From Apis mellifera (Eukaryota; Arthropoda; Insecta; Hymenoptera; Apidae): DNA of 64,000 nucleotides. The first letter of the stretch is position 1, and every line of letters begins with the position of its first letter. The position numbers were made by a program, and so were the translations under genes. The notes beneath the pieces are model-generated. The model was given only the letters and a program-made list of their open reading frames with translations, had not been told where the DNA came from and made no database searches. Shown piece by piece: positions 39,737-54,600 of this stretch. The stretch covers positions 12,600,729 to 12,664,728 of the forward strand of contig NC_037645.1 in NCBI RefSeq assembly GCF_003254395.2. Reading direction: 5' to 3'.

Positions 39737-42700
39737 TTATTGTCCTTTTAAAATAGATCGAAGACGATCCAGAAATATATCGGCATGTTTTTCCGTAAAT
39801 GTCAACGCAGGTCTTAATCTTATCGCTGCGGTTCCACAGCCACCGGTTTGAATACCTGTTCAACAAGTATTAAGTTACTTTAGCGTTTACATTTATCAAA
39901 ATTAAATATCGATTACGATTGATACAAATTATTCGAATATTACCTTTGCTTAAAAGTTTCTTAATTATCGCATCTCGTAATTCAGGTGAAGCGCAATTAA
40001 ACGCAATGAACGTTCCACGTCCACGTACGGAATTAATCATAGTAGAAAATTCATTTTGCAAATTCATCAATTTTTTTAATATGTAATCTCCAACAGTTGT
40101 AACCCTATGTAAAAGATTTTCCTTTCTTATCGTCTCTAATACCGCTTCAAGTAATATTATTTTACTTGGATCTCCCATCCAAGTGTTAAAAACACGGAAC
40201 GATTGTTTAGGCCTGTAAAATTACATCGATTACATATATTTAGCGAAAATAGAGGCCATAAATTTTTTTTTAAACGATATTTTTAATAATAGGAAAGAAA
40301 TTTTATACTTGAAAGATTCGATGTGATAATAACCACCCAATTGCATCTTTTTACTAAAGGTTACCAAATCTGGAGGAAATTCTAGATTAAAATGTTCGTG
40401 ACACCACATTTTTCCTGTTGGACCACCACCTGTTTGTACCTCATCGATTAACAATGCTGCACCATGCTGAAAATATTAATTAACAATTAGAAACACTTAT
40501 CTACACAACGTTGCATTATAGATATTTTAAAATTTGTAAAAGATAATACGTATAACATTAATTCGAATCGTTACTTTCTTCGTTATACGTTGTAATTCTT
40601 GAAAAAATTCAGGAGATGCGTGATTATCACCCCCTTCTGCTTGAATAGGTTCAACTATCACACCAGCAACTGGAATTTTCTTCTCGGTTTTATATTTCTC
40701 AAATAGTTCCTCTACCTAAAGGATATTGCGAAAAGTAACTATATGAAATTAATTGAAATATGAAAACGAATTAATGAAAATTAGTATGGTTATATAATAA
40801 TAACGATCGAATTATCGAATTTAATAAATAAGAGATAATTACATACATGGGCCAAACATCGTTTATCTTCTTGTTGATTTTCTCTAATATTTTCATCCAA
40901 TGGATATTTGTACGCGGGAAACGATGCTGTAGGCCAATCAAAAGCTGGGATATCTATCTTGTGAATGTATTTACTGTGCGTCGTCGAAAGGGATCCCAAT
41001 GTTCGTCCATGAAATGCGCCTAACGTCGATATTGTTATTATTCTTTCGATTTAGTTTAAATATCGTGTAAATTTTGTAATATTTTTTTTTATATATATTT
41101 ATACTTAAAATATAAATACCTTTAAACGAAAGTATCGAAAATTGCGGTGTGCCAGGTAGTTGATTCATCATACAAGTTTCTATTTCTTCCTTCGTGAACG
41201 AATTACCCTTCCTTTGTTTCTCGGCGTACCAAATAAATATAGTTTTAAACGCGTTTTCATTCGAGCAAGAACCACACATCATAGTTGTGACATGAGACAA
41301 TCCTGGTGGAGCAATCTGTACATTACATAGTAAATAAATAAAAATATACACGCAAGGTGTTACGTTTTATTCTAATTCCATAAATATTCTCTCCTTATAT
41401 GAATCATCAGAGTACATCGTGTGCGAAAGTAACAAGTTTCTTTAACGAAGAAATGGTAGATAAACAGCACTTAATATTGTTGTTCGGTGTTACTCGAGAT
41501 AGCAATGTTGCATTCGGTTGTCCTTTTTGACACTGAAACGTTTCGTAACATATATATATTATAATATTTCGATGAGAAGATATATAAGGTTGAGATACAT
41601 TGCTGTAATAAACATGCATACGATGATTGTTTCAAACGTTATCACATATTAAACATGATATAAAATGATCTTGATCTTTCGTTCGTAAATAAATCCTTCT
41701 ATAAGATTAAATAACAAATATCATTCGAATAAAATAATTAGTTTCGAAATTATATAATTAAATTGGAAGCGTTTCGTTTTCTACAAAGAATTAAAGTAAA
41801 ATGCATAAAATTTATATGCAAAGAGTTTTTCCATCACATATCTCATACTTTAATGATTCATACGTATTTACATACATGTGTACGTGAGATACTGAGAGGA
41901 AATATTTACAGTATTAAAATAAAAGGTTCAATGTCAGATATTAAATTTTATTTGCAAGTAGTTCAATTATTTCCATTTTTTGAAATAATTGTTAAAATTT
42001 GATATAATTAAAAAACGAGATAAAATATTTTTCATTATGTAGGATTCATCTTTGGAGCAATGATTTCGTTATACATGATATTTGTGTATATGATATTTCT
42101 TCTAAATCGATTCCTTTATTTAAGTATTTTTGAAACTATCGAAGAGAAAATTGTATAATTGAAAAGCCAAGAGAGAATCAATGATTAATAAATACGAAAA
42201 TGTTTCTAATTAAATATTTTAAAATAAGTATTGCATAACACATAATAATTAAATATATAAAACGATATAATACCTCTTTATGCAGCAAAATTTTTTTCAG
42301 TTTATCTGGCCACTCTTTTCCAGGGAAGATGCCTAATGCAGGCCTATTTGCTATAATTTTCTGTAATTTAAAAATAAAGATGATTTTAACACGTATAATT
42401 TTTTATATTTCACATATCTAGAACAAATAAATTTTACGTTTTGACTCTATGAACGCAATAAGTATGTTTATTTTATAATAATTAAATAAAATATTCTATA
42501 AAAAAAAAAAATAGATAAAAAGTAGAAAATTTGAAAGATATTTCGCATACCTGATTAACCGGATCAGCGAGAGTTTTTAACATAGCTGGATGATTGTAAC
42601 CCAGAGGCATGGATGAAATTTGCATATAAACGTCGAGCAAAATATTCCCATCAACGTCCATTAAATAGTTACCTACTGATTTTTCGTAGTCTGCGAAAAA

Positions 42701-45254
42701 TTGTACGGAAGAGGCTTGCTGCAATCACAGATTTCAACAGATTTCAATCCATTTCATCTCTCAACGTTACAAGTAACACAATTCATTTTATTAATCGAGC
42801 ATAATAATTTTGTAATCTCTAAAGACGTAATTATATCGATACATCGATATATATATTTACAATCTCTTTTGTAAAAACAAATCGTTACGTATTACGAATA
42901 TTTAAACATTTATAACTTGTAAATTATTCTCTTGCCAACTGTTTCTTCTCAAATTATAAAGGATCGTGGGAGAGAAAGATATATATACAAATATATTTCT
43001 AATATAATTATTAAATTTGATTTTGAACGTACTTGTATCGCGTTAAGTTCTTGAAACAAACTACGTGATCGAGGTCCTGGTATTTCTGTCGCGATCACTG
43101 GCATATTTGGTTCTTCCGATAAAGTTACGGTTAGACATCTCTTCCAAACAGTCGCATGCCCTATACGAATTCACACAAAAGTTTCTAAGTTTAATAATGA
43201 ACGATGAATTACACGATAAATATAATATAAACGAACGTGATAATCTTTTTAACAAAGAAACGTTCTATTTACTAATAAATATCACGAATCTTCGTTTTCT
43301 TTCTCGTACATTCATTATTTGTAATGATGTAAATATTTACATTTACGCGTGTATAACCCAAGTTTCTTATTCGTGTGAAATTTTAACGGATAATGAAATA
43401 CATTATTTTCTATCGGATAAAAATATCTACTTATATATTTATTTATATTTATACTTTTTATATAAAAAATATCGTATTTGATTCGTAGTACAGTAACGTA
43501 GCGTAGCGTATATAACGTTCATTTCAATCACGTCACTTAATTCTCAATTTATTAGACCGGGTGTTTAGTTTCATTGATGCCATTTGCGAGTAATTGGTTG
43601 TCGTATCGACGTACTACTTTTAGATAAGTTATACTTCATTGGTGATATATGCATCTTGGAATGTTTCGTTTATTTTCTATCGTAATATAGATACGTATTT
43701 ATTAACAACGATCATCTTCGATCAATTTCTTTATTGTAAAAATTTATTTCGAAAAGACTGGTATCTCTTTTGAACGATATACATTGTGATAATACACACA
43801 GTTGAATTTTTGTTTTTAGCAGCAGTTAATAACATCAATTTGTGTCTTTTATCGTCGTAACAGATAACGATAAATTTTATGTTCCAAATAAAATTCGTTA
43901 TTATTTTCCCATCGAATATAAATCTAGTCAATGATTCCAAGATATCCGAATATCTTGCGTAATATTTAATTATTACATACGTACAAATTTTGCATAGACT
44001 TGTATCGATTCATACAACATTATAGGAATTTATGCATTTTGCTGATTAATTTTCTTTTACACGTATAGTACAATAATATGATGTTGATATCGTATATCGG
44101 ACAAAGTCGTACGACGTTTTTCATTAAATTATAATTTTCAATTATAATGTATAAATAAATTTATTTGCATAAATATGTATATGAAATGCATGGAATTAAT
44201 TTCTTCAAGTATACAAGGTTGATGACACAAAAACGTATATATATATACGTAAAGACGAACAATTGGTTCAATTGTATGATATTTTCAATTTCGATAAGAT
44301 AAGCGATAAAATGGATGGCGATAAACAGATTATAAATATTGTTTTTAGATAAGAATAAAGTAACTGAATTTTAAAGATTTAAACGGATTCTTTGTTATAA
44401 AATGTGGATAACGAATAAACGATATCAAAATGCATCGAATATACGTGTATTAAATTCGGCCATATTTCGTGTAGAAAATTAAATTTTCGTACGGAAGGAT
44501 ATTTAAACATATTCATACTTTATGGTAATAAAATCGTACAAATCGTTTTTTCATTAATATCTCTAAAAATATACATGTGACACGTATCGTATATTATAAA
44601 CGTAATAATTTTTATATATTTAATTATTGTATGATCGAATTTTTTCAAAGTTTATCAATCAAGTTGTCTCGTACGTGTATAATGGAAAAAAATAAATCGT
44701 TTAAAGTGATAATTGGAAATGTACATGTAGATATATTCACTCGTTACTTCATAAAAAACATTTGTTCAAAAATATTTTTAAACAGTACGGATACGGTTTA
44801 TAGGCGAATACATTTTATCGAAATATTACTAGGCGTATATCTCGCAAGTCGAATAATAATATATGTTTATCGGCATAATTAGCCGAAATGTTGGTCAACC
44901 GATAAGATTTTTGCGTTTACGCGTACTTAGGACTCGTATAATATCGCGAAACGAAGAGAAAATAAAACTGGGAATTTTTTAGGAGAGACAAAAAAGCGAG
45001 TTATCGATTCTTTGGGTGTATCGTGCGCGGACCGATTTACTCGTTGACACGCTGCTAACCAAGTAACCTCTCTCGTCGTATGTCTCGTTTCAATTTGATT
45101 CTTTGACATGGGACATGGAACATGGAACACATGGAAAGCGAAAGAAGAACGAGCGAAAGATATAACGAGATATATGAAAAAAAATACCTTGGAACAATTG
45201 CCAACGTGAAAACGTTCGAGCACAAAGCGCAGTTTGACACTTGTTGGCGAGCAT
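39737..45254 (-). CDS. ABAT: 4-aminobutyrate aminotransferase, mitochondrial (GABA transaminase)
   Basis: Ten exons on the minus strand: 45188-45254, 43033-43160, 42551-42718, 42274-42360, 41120-41315, 40847-41019, 40575-40715, 40309-40466, 39944-40212 and 39737-39855. They join in phase to 501 aa (human 500). The PLP enzyme transfers the amino group of GABA to 2-oxoglutarate, giving succinic semialdehyde and glutamate in the mitochondrial matrix. The start is confirmed by an in-frame TAG two codons upstream. The N-terminus (MLANKCQTALCARTFSRWQL) has Arg/Lys and no acids, as in a transit peptide. CGSCSNENAF holds the iron-sulfur cysteines (C164, C167). AFHGRTLGSLS, VEPIQAEGGD and LLIDEVQTGGGPTGKMW are class-III aminotransferase blocks. 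FSKKMQLGG carries the Schiff-base lysine (K360, second of the pair). The C-terminus (TGGCGTAAIRLRPAL) is intact. No defect seen. Confidence 0.96.
43161..45187 (-). other. First intron of ABAT
   Basis: This 2-kb intron separates the mitochondrial-leader exon from the catalytic body. It is moderately CpG-rich and holds no recognisable extra exon. A 101-codon open frame on the + strand (44577-44882) lacks family features and is probably chance. Confidence 0.5.
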
Positions 45255-48200
45255 CTTCTACGTTCGTTCGTAACACTAGCCTAGAGTAATTGACTGATTT
45301 TCACGAGGAATCGACAATCGAATTTTGCCGATCGTGCGATTCGTGCGACGTAAAACGTCCTCGCGAAGGAATGGATTCGCACTGGTCATCGATATAACAC
45401 AGTAGTGGGTGATCCTTGCGCAGGAAATATTTGATCGTTTCCGAGTCTGTACGAACATTCACGAATCAGTTCCAGTTTTAACCGCGAATTTTTAACCAAA
45501 CGTCGCGCGGTGTAACGACCGACCGTTTCGTTCGATTCGCAAATTTTTTACGAGTTCGAAGAAACTCGATTAATCGAAAAGTATAACGAAGCATACGCAC
45601 GGATACGAACTCGACTGACTTCTCATCCGTGTGCGAATACGTGTAACTACCGATAAATATCCTTCGTACCCGCAACAACCCCGCGGAACATTTTCGGCCA
45701 AACACGAACGTGCACGAACATTCACGAATATTTAAATCTAATGGCGCGATATACGCGCGAACGCGTCGCGTCATTATAGATTATCGTAGATGGTCTATAT
45801 TTACGATCTGCGAGAATCGGAATACATATATACGTATCTCGTTCGGAGATAAGATGATTTCGTTTAATTAATCGAGTTTTACGAGTTTATATAATTTGTA
45901 AATCGCAACATTTCTTTAATTTTATTATCGATATACTTGGATTCTCCTGTAATTATATGAAAATGTACAAAGAAAAGGGAAGAATGCTTTGAATAATTTT
46001 AATAAAGAAATTTTTTAAGAAAATATTTTTGAAAAATATGTAATATGTAATCATCATACTACGAGATATGAAAAATGAAACGAAGATAGATCTTTGCGAA
46101 AGTATATGGATATTATTATAATTTCTATTAAAGATAAAATATTTTTTAGATGTGTGCGTGCGTGCGTGTGTGTGTATGGGTTTACTATAAAGAAATAATC
46201 AAAAATAATATACATAGATAGATATTTAAATCCTAGAAACTGGCTTTCCCTTTGCATGTTTATGTCTGCGTGATTTTAAAATACCATGGAGTTTCGTGCC
46301 ACGAATAAAAATGGGGCTATCGATTGTTGCGAATAACGACTAACCGAATAACGAAAGTGAAAGTAAAATTTCTGTGCTTTTTTTAATGTATGTTATATGT
46401 TTCTTACGAAACTGGCTTATTACGAGAAAGAGAAAGAGAGAGAGAGAAAAGGATAATTTGAATGCGGTTAATTTCATCTGTCATACACAAAAATCTCGTA
46501 CCAATATTTACATCGTTCGTGACCTCTTTACCACACAACTTACCGTATTATTAACTCATCGTTGGTCATTTCATTTTTTCATTAACGAAACAAAAGTTAA
46601 ACATCTCATCGCTCCTTTTGTTTATCATTTTATTCGTTTCCACGCAATCTTATTTACGTAGTTCACGTATTTATATTGGGACAACATCGTTCCAACAATA
46701 TTGAAACGAGATCGAGTCGAAGATCGAATTTCACATTCACGTTCCGTGTTTCCAAATTGTTCGAACGAAATAGAAAAATTCTTCGCGTAATTGAAAAGTT
46801 AAACGAACTTTAAGAAGGATGATGGAAAATAAATGGATCGATTAATTTGCCTCCAATTATTTCCTAATCCTAATTTCGATAGGTAAAGAAAGGTAGCCCC
46901 TCGTTCATTTATCCTTTGCTCTCGGATACTAGGCGGGTGATGGTAGTAGTTTCAAGTTTTTCGGGTGCGGAGAGTCCGGTGCGTCGCACGAACATTATTC
47001 GTTCGCGCCAACGCATTCGAGTCAGTTCGTTCGGCTGCACGACATCGCGACCACTGCGCGGTCGTCCATACGCCTCCTTCGATTTCAAATTGAAACACGC
47101 CAAACGAATCGATCCCATTTCTTTTCATCTCATCCTCGAACCGATACGTTTCCAATCTTCCTTCTTCTTTTGTCTCGTCCATACTCCGCCAACTATATCG
47201 AAAAGTGTCATCGAACGTTCTCCCTAAAAAAAATAAAAAATCTCCCTTAATTTGGTAAACGAGTGACCTAGACGGTTTTCACCTACATCGATCGTAAGTC
47301 GTCGACCAACGCATTAAAACTCCGCTCACGCGTTCACCGGTAAGTATCCTGTCTTGCGGTACTGATTGCACGGTACTGATTATTTTATCATCTACTTGCC
47401 TAATTTTTTTTTTTTTTTTTTTTAATATCTTTTAAAACGATCCTTCGTTGTAAATATTATTTCGCCAATTGATCTCGCTGACCAATTTGTCCACGTGAAA
47501 CTATGGTGTAACGCGGGAAATACAAAAATTAGGAGCAAAAAAAATTATTCTACGAAATACATATATATATATATAAATAAAACGTGTAAATGTGTAAACG
47601 TTAATAATATCTTTTAAGGATGTATAACACGAAAAATGATCGATCGTGTTTCAATCCAAACCTATAGTTTTAACTACGTCTTATGGTCGAAATCATTTTT
47701 CGGATTTCTATTTTATACTCCTGACCTTGGTTAAAACCTTGATCCGAAAGAGTCGACGTTCCTTTCTCTCATTTTTCCTATTTTCTATTTCGATATCATT
47801 TTCCCTTTTCGAAACGATCTTGAGAAAAAATACCGATTTAAATATATATTAAAAAAATATACGTCATCGTAATGCGCGGATTTCGATCGTTTGATTATTC
47901 AAAGCCGTATTTGCATTTTTACGAAAGAATTATCGATCGAGTAATTGCAAATTCCCAAAGGATCGGCACATTGTTCGTCGGTATCTTTTATTCGCTCTCT
48001 ATTGTTATCCGTAACACCTTTTCGAACGGAGTTACGTTCGATAAATATTCAAAAGTCGTCTAGAAACGATCTTTCGATCTTGAACATTTTTCAGGCAGCT
48101 TTATATGTACATTTTATTGCCGATAATTTTATCATTCTTCTATAATATTTCATGCGTTCAATTATACATATATATATCGAAAATTGTCGAAACAAATCGT

Positions 48201-51200
48201 GATCATCCATATAAACTACTATTTACGATCGATCGAAGCGTATTAGTGCTGTTTCTTCAAAAGAAACGATATAACGATATAAAACGATAAATAATCTCAC
48301 GTGAATCACAATACGCGTATTCAGATTTTAGTCATCATCAACCTTCGATGCTATGTCTTCAATGCGAAGAGCCAATGCCCTCCTCTTTTATGCCTTTTTT
48401 CGTTCGTTATCTCGTGTACTACGCGAATACGAAGGTAACGAACGCCTATTCGAGATCGATATTTTATTCTCTCTCGTATTCATCTATTTATCTTTCCTTC
48501 CCAAGTTTCAAAAATTTATCCGCGTAATGGAGTTTTAACGCGTATACGGGCATCGTATCTATAATAGATGCGATATAAAGAATGACAAAATAAAGTTGAA
48601 TCGAGTATAAATGGAAATCGTGTTAAATGTTTCCAAGAACTATACGAAATGTATACATTTCTTTTTCCATCTACCTGTTGATTAACTAAAAAAAGATAAA
48701 TGACGACGACTATCTTATATATTTGCAAGTTTCTCTAATCTCGTTGAACGAGATCATTAACTCGATATTATTATTTAAATAGAACGTACCGTTCGATTCT
48801 AAATTTTGTACAAAAATAGGTACGCTACTGTATTTCGCTATTTCGAATTCGTTTCTCGTCGAATTATTTTGTCTCTGCGAATTTTGAATTTTACCATTGA
48901 CATTCATGGTGAGTAGCGATATGCAAGTATGCTTTATCGTTTAGAACGTAAAAAAAAAAAGAACAAGGTAATTATAACGAGATATACGTAATATATATAT
49001 ATATACAAAACTCGAACAGAAAAGAGTTATCCTTTCCTGTAACGACGTGATGTATCGATAGATTTTCACGATAAATATTTGTTTAACTTTTCGATTTCGT
49101 TAATAATTGCACACACGTATATATATATATATATATATATATCGAAGGTAATATTGGAACGAGACCAAAGTTACGATGGCAATTAATATATTTACATTTC
49201 AATTTTGATATACGTATATAAATATGTTAATGTAGATAACGTTATCTTTATTCTTTGTACAAGATTTTAAATTTAGATTTTTGACATCGATGCTTAAATT
49301 GCCTTCGTTCCTCGTATTAGCACAGGATAACATCTCGTTATATATTATTCACCGTTTTAAATTCTCTCGTGATATAACGGTATCAACATCGATTATGATA
49401 ATGAAGATGAATGAAAGACCTTAGATAGATGTTCATAGAAGTAGTAGCTTTCTCAAAATTTCCTTATTCATATCTCTTTTTTAATCATCGATAATATCGG
49501 TCGTTATATCTTCTATTGTAAAATAGATCGATCAAAAATCTTAAATTTATACATTTACTTCCGAAACCGAAAATTAAAAATTGTTTTCTTATATCTTGTC
49601 GGTTTATATTTTCTAGAAATTATAAGGTAAGGTATCTTTGATTCGTGAAAAAAAGAATTTTTTTCCTTCCAAATATCAAATTTTTCTTCCTTTTTGAATT
49701 CGATACGTACGAAGAAACAGATAAAATGAAAGAATGTTCTTTTTTTTCTTTCTTTCTTGCCATTAAACTTAAATTACCCAATGGAATTACGTATTTATAC
49801 CTATATGTATGTATATATGTATACATGTACATTCGTATGAATGTCAATTTTGGCTGTCATTTTTTGTTCCATTTCTTTTATTTTGTGATCCTTTATAATG
49901 TTGAAACAGTTAATCGATCTTTTGAAATAAACACACACGCAATATACACTCAAAATAATTTTACTTTTATCGTAATTTAAGAGAAATTTTTTTAATATTC
50001 TCCCGTAATAAATTATATCTAGATAGACGAGATGTTATTTAAAAAAGTAAAAATCGATCGAGGAAAATAGATTTTGATATTAAAAACAATGTGGAAAATT
50101 ATTTCAGTTTATTCTTTTTTAATCTATTTATCATTTATCGAAATAATTTAAATCGTTATCTTTTGTATGGATTAAAAATAGATGAGAAGAAAAGAGAAGA
50201 AAATACGGCCGAAGTGCAAACAACTAGCGGATATTAAATTGCCACTTAACGGCAATGACAAATGTCCATGATAGCTATAAGTTGGTTAAAAACGAGCGAA
50301 AAAGATCCGGTTAACCTTGATCGTTTCGGAGAAAGGTGACAACAACGAAGATTTATTTCGAGCGATTGAATTCTCTTGATAAATAACTGGACGCAACGAT
50401 AAGAAATAAAATAATTGCTAGAGAGATAATTTAGAGACGCAAGGATATCGCGATCGCGACACGCGATCTACGATTCTTTCCTTCGAAAATGCGAAATCGA
50501 AAGACGAGAAACGGAGAGAAACAAAATTAGATTATATCCGAATCCGTTTAGAAAATTGGAACGAAAACACGGCCAGTTGTTACAGTTGAAACATCTATAA
50601 TAATAATTTTCAAATTGTTATTTCATCTCGCGTTACGTATCGCGTTTTAAATCGTTACACATCGTGTACACACATCGATCGTCTACGATATCTCATCGCA
50701 AAACGATCGAATTACATTTCGAAACAAAAATACGGTCTATTATTCGACATCCATCACGTTTGATTCTTCGAGAAAACGTTCTAGGATGTCTCGAACTCGA
50801 ATTTTAGATGAGTGTGTACATTACATTAGTCGAGTTTTATAATATTCGACTGTTAATTGTCGATACGACTCGACTCACGTGCAAAGATCGGATTGGATCG
50901 GGTTAATGTCAGCCTAAATTTATGCTAATTTCATTCCATGTTTCGATTTAACGATCTTTATGTACACGACGGTGAACGGAACTCCGATACAAGGAGTAAA
51001 TCTTGTTTCTTTTATAAAGTATTAACAATTTAGATATACCGTATATCGTATATCGTATACCCAACTTGTACGAAATTAGTCCTATTGAGTCGCGATTGAG
51101 ACGTTAAACAAGCGTGTACGATATAATATATAAATTTTAATCAAATATCCGATACGATGAAGCAAAATTTAGAAAAATATACATATATATATATATCGCG

Positions 51201-51634
51201 AAAAGACGGCCAAAATATCTACATCTCTGTGATTGTTTCAATCTCATCGCGATCGAAATCTTTCGCGTCGAATGGCAGTTCATTGTACTCCATTCCACCT
51301 CGATAAATATATCTTGGGATATACACGTTCAGGCTTCGATTCATTCATAATATTATTTCATTAATATTACCATCTATTACCATAATATTTCAATTAATCG
51401 TATTAAATAATTAACTACTACTATCGTATTACTATCGTATCATCGTCGACGTCGTCGTCCTTACACGCTATTTAATATTAATGTCGTTCATCGCGAGATG
51501 TCGTATCAATATCGAGTAATTACGACTAATAGATAATATCATTTAAATTATACAGAAAGAAAATAAATCTTTCTCTGTAATATATTTCAAACTTTTACGA
51601 TTTACCAACGTTTTAAATCTTATTTCAGGTGGTC
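45255..51634. other. CpG-rich divergent intergenic region between ABAT and the LPMO gene
   Basis: This 6.4-kb region contains the ABAT promoter and 5' UTR on the left (45255-45800, very rich in CG dinucleotides). On the right is the 5' non-coding part of the LPMO gene, with a probable first exon ending at 47339. Between 47340 and 51629 lies the presumed 5' UTR intron, with AT arrays near 48990 and 49120. A GT/GC microsatellite-like TGTGCGTGCGTGCGTG lies near 46152. No coding exon was recognised; the overlapping open frames on both strands at 46900-47230 reflect the CpG-rich composition. Confidence 0.5.
46900..47339 (+). other. Probable 5' non-coding exon and promoter of the LPMO gene
   Basis: The segment is distinctly more GC- and CpG-rich than its flanks and ends in TTCACCG|GTAAGTAT, a perfect donor at 47340. 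The coding exon of the LPMO starts at 51630 immediately after an acceptor (TTATTTCAG), five bases before the ATG, so an upstream non-coding exon must exist; this is the best candidate. The left boundary is arbitrary. Confidence 0.4.
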
Positions 51635-54600
51635 ATGATTACCAGACATCGATGCTGCGATATATTTTTATTAATATTCTACCTCTTCCTTCGGGTAAGT
51701 ATAAAAAAGCGATTCGTTGAAAAATAATCGTACAAATATTTTCTTTTTTTTTTTTTTAATATCTAATCGTACATCTTTTCACGCTCTACCAGATCCATCC
51801 GTTATTTCGAATAACGCAAAGCGATTAAATAAATTTTTAAGGGTCCCGATCACGTATACGTAAATGGGCATGGCCGCCTCATGGATCCGCCTGCAAGAAA
51901 CAGCATGTGGCGCTTTGGATATCCGAATCCTGTAAATTATAACGACAATGAACTGTTCTGCGGTGGATATGCAGGTCCGTTATTTCGTATTAATCATATT
52001 AATCGACGATGTATAAAATCGATTCGAAGTTTGAGAGAAATGTACATGAAAATTCAAATTTCACTTTTAATTATATTATTACTATTCTTGTTGTTGTGTC
52101 GTTTAGTTCAATGGGTGCAAAATAAGGGTCAGTGCGGCGTTTGCGGCGACGCGTATCACTTGAAAGAGCCGAGGCCGCACGAAGCGGGTGGCGAATATGC
52201 GAAAGGCACAATTGTTAGACATTACACGGTTGGACAGGTAATTTTGTTTCACCACCTAATTGTAATTAAATAAATTAGCATTCGATATTTTCCTTTCTAT
52301 ATGTTGTGACAAATATTTAATTCAATTGAAGATGATATAACCGGTGAAAAAATAAATCGAAAATGTGGAATAAAATTTTTCCATTCGAATTTTCCATACG
52401 TAGACAATTATTCTATTTATGAAAAAATGAATATTAATATAATCGAAATCGTATCGATTTAAGTTTTCAATCGAATATTTATATCGAATATTTATTGATT
52501 CGATGATCGTGATGTTGAATGACGTATAATATATGTATACGTCATTCGTATCACGAATACTTACTTTTTAGGTTATCTTCTTGGTGATATCGTTCGAGAA
52601 TTCGATTCGATTATCCATAATCGATAATAACTTAGAGGTCCCTGTACTTTCGAGCATTGAAATTATTTTGTTTCCAATATATATTAGACTTTTTTTCCCC
52701 AATAAGGGGAACAATTACGAAAAATATCCTTTTCTCCAATTTTTCTTTCGAATTTTCCATACGTATAGACAATTATTCTATTTATGAAAAACTGAACAGT
52801 AATATAATCGAAATCGTATCGATTAAAGTTTTTAATCGAATAATTATATCGAATAAATGATCGTGATGTTAAATGACGTATAATATATGTATCACGAATA
52901 TCTAATTTTTAGGTTATCTTCTTCATAATATCGTTCGAGAATTCGATTCGATTATCCATAATCGATAATTTCTTAAAGATCCCTGTACTTTCGAGCATTG
53001 AAATTATTCTTTTTCCAATATATATTAGACTTTTTTTCAAGGGGAACAATTACGAAAAGTAATCCTTTTTCTCAATTTTTCTTTCTCTTTTACGTGGATC
53101 GATATCTTTCCAATTTACAGGATATCGACGTCGAGATTGAGCTTACTGCGAATCATTTAGGCAGATTCGAAATGTATCTTTGTCCGAATAACAATCCAAG
53201 AAACGTGGCGACTCAAGAATGCTTCGATAGGTAATTTTTTTTTCACAATACAATGAGAAATGTCGATTATTCGAATCTATTTTATTAAATACAAATTTCT
53301 CTTTGCTTTTCCTTTGATTCTGCAAGTAAAATAATTTTAAAAAATGGATATTCGTTACAAGAAACGAATATAAATAGATGAATGATAATATAAAATAGAT
53401 TTTGTCAAATTTCGAATATCTCCTCTAAAATAAATGACTCTAAGACAAATACTTGGATTTATTTCTTTTTATTCTTTTTCTCTTCGCGTTAATTAAATTG
53501 ATCAATACTATAAAATTCTAATTCTAGTAATCATTTCGACATTTGGATTTTTCAATATATCCTAAAAATCGTTAAATTTCATATATTTTACTATCATTTT
53601 GTATATTCGCTCGATAATATTTGTTTATTCGTTATATATTGAAATACTCGACGTTTCATCGAATAACTTATTAAAGAAGAAATATAAATAAATAATGCAA
53701 ATATAATTGAGTACATACATTATGAAATTACTGAATTTTTATTTCTCAAGGTATCCATTGTACATATCCGGAACCCGGGATGTTCGATTCGAGATACCCG
53801 AAGATAGCGAAAGAAAAGCTATATTTCGATACAAGGTAACTTTACCTGCCTACGTCACCTGTACACAATGTGTCATTCAATGGAATTATTACACTGGTTC
53901 GTATTACATTACAGTCGCTTATCGTTAACTTTGGTCGTATATGTTCTCTACACGTACGTATCCATCATGGAGACAAAATACAAGAGAAATAATTAATTGG
54001 CAAACATTCAAACGCGATTTACTCTTACTTTACGCATTCTACGTATTCAAGCTTATACATATCTTTTCGAATAATTTCTCCATGTTATTTATCATAACGC
54101 ACGATGTACACGATTTATCATCAGGTAATATGTGGGGTACTTGTGAAAATGGAACCGAAGCCAATGGATGTGGAAGACCAGAGACGTTTAGAAATTGCGC
54201 CGACGTGAGCATCATTACTAGCACAGCCGGGGTACCTCCCCTCTTCGTACAACAAGACAATCCCTTTTTGCTCTATTACAAAGATTATCGTTCTCCCAAT
54301 AATATATTCCCACTTGTCGTCAGGTAAGTATCGATCATCTGTTATATCAGTTTTCATCGTGATCGACCATCACCTAAGGTATAAAAGATAAAAAAAAGAA
54401 AAAAGGAAGAATAACGTTTCTTTTTTTTCTAATATTACTTAACGTAATAAAAAAACTTTCGAGAAAATCGTATCGAAAATTTCACTAATTTTCAGGAAAA
54501 TTTATCGGATAAGAATCGAGTATCGTTATAAAAGAAAATAAACGAAAAAATTTTCTAGATTAAATTCATTTTCAATTTGTTATTAAACGAAAAATATTCT

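Noticed and set aside
46909..47227. Three overlapping open frames on both strands
   Set aside because: Open by virtue of CpG-rich, stop-poor composition; translations are Arg/Ser-rich and mutually exclusive. Better explained as 5' non-coding exon or promoter.
51791..51841. Earlier acceptor (TCTACCAG) for LPMO exon 2 at 51792
   Set aside because: It gives an in-frame TAA before the histidine motif; the acceptor at 51840-51841 keeps the frame and places His after a Gly cleavage site.
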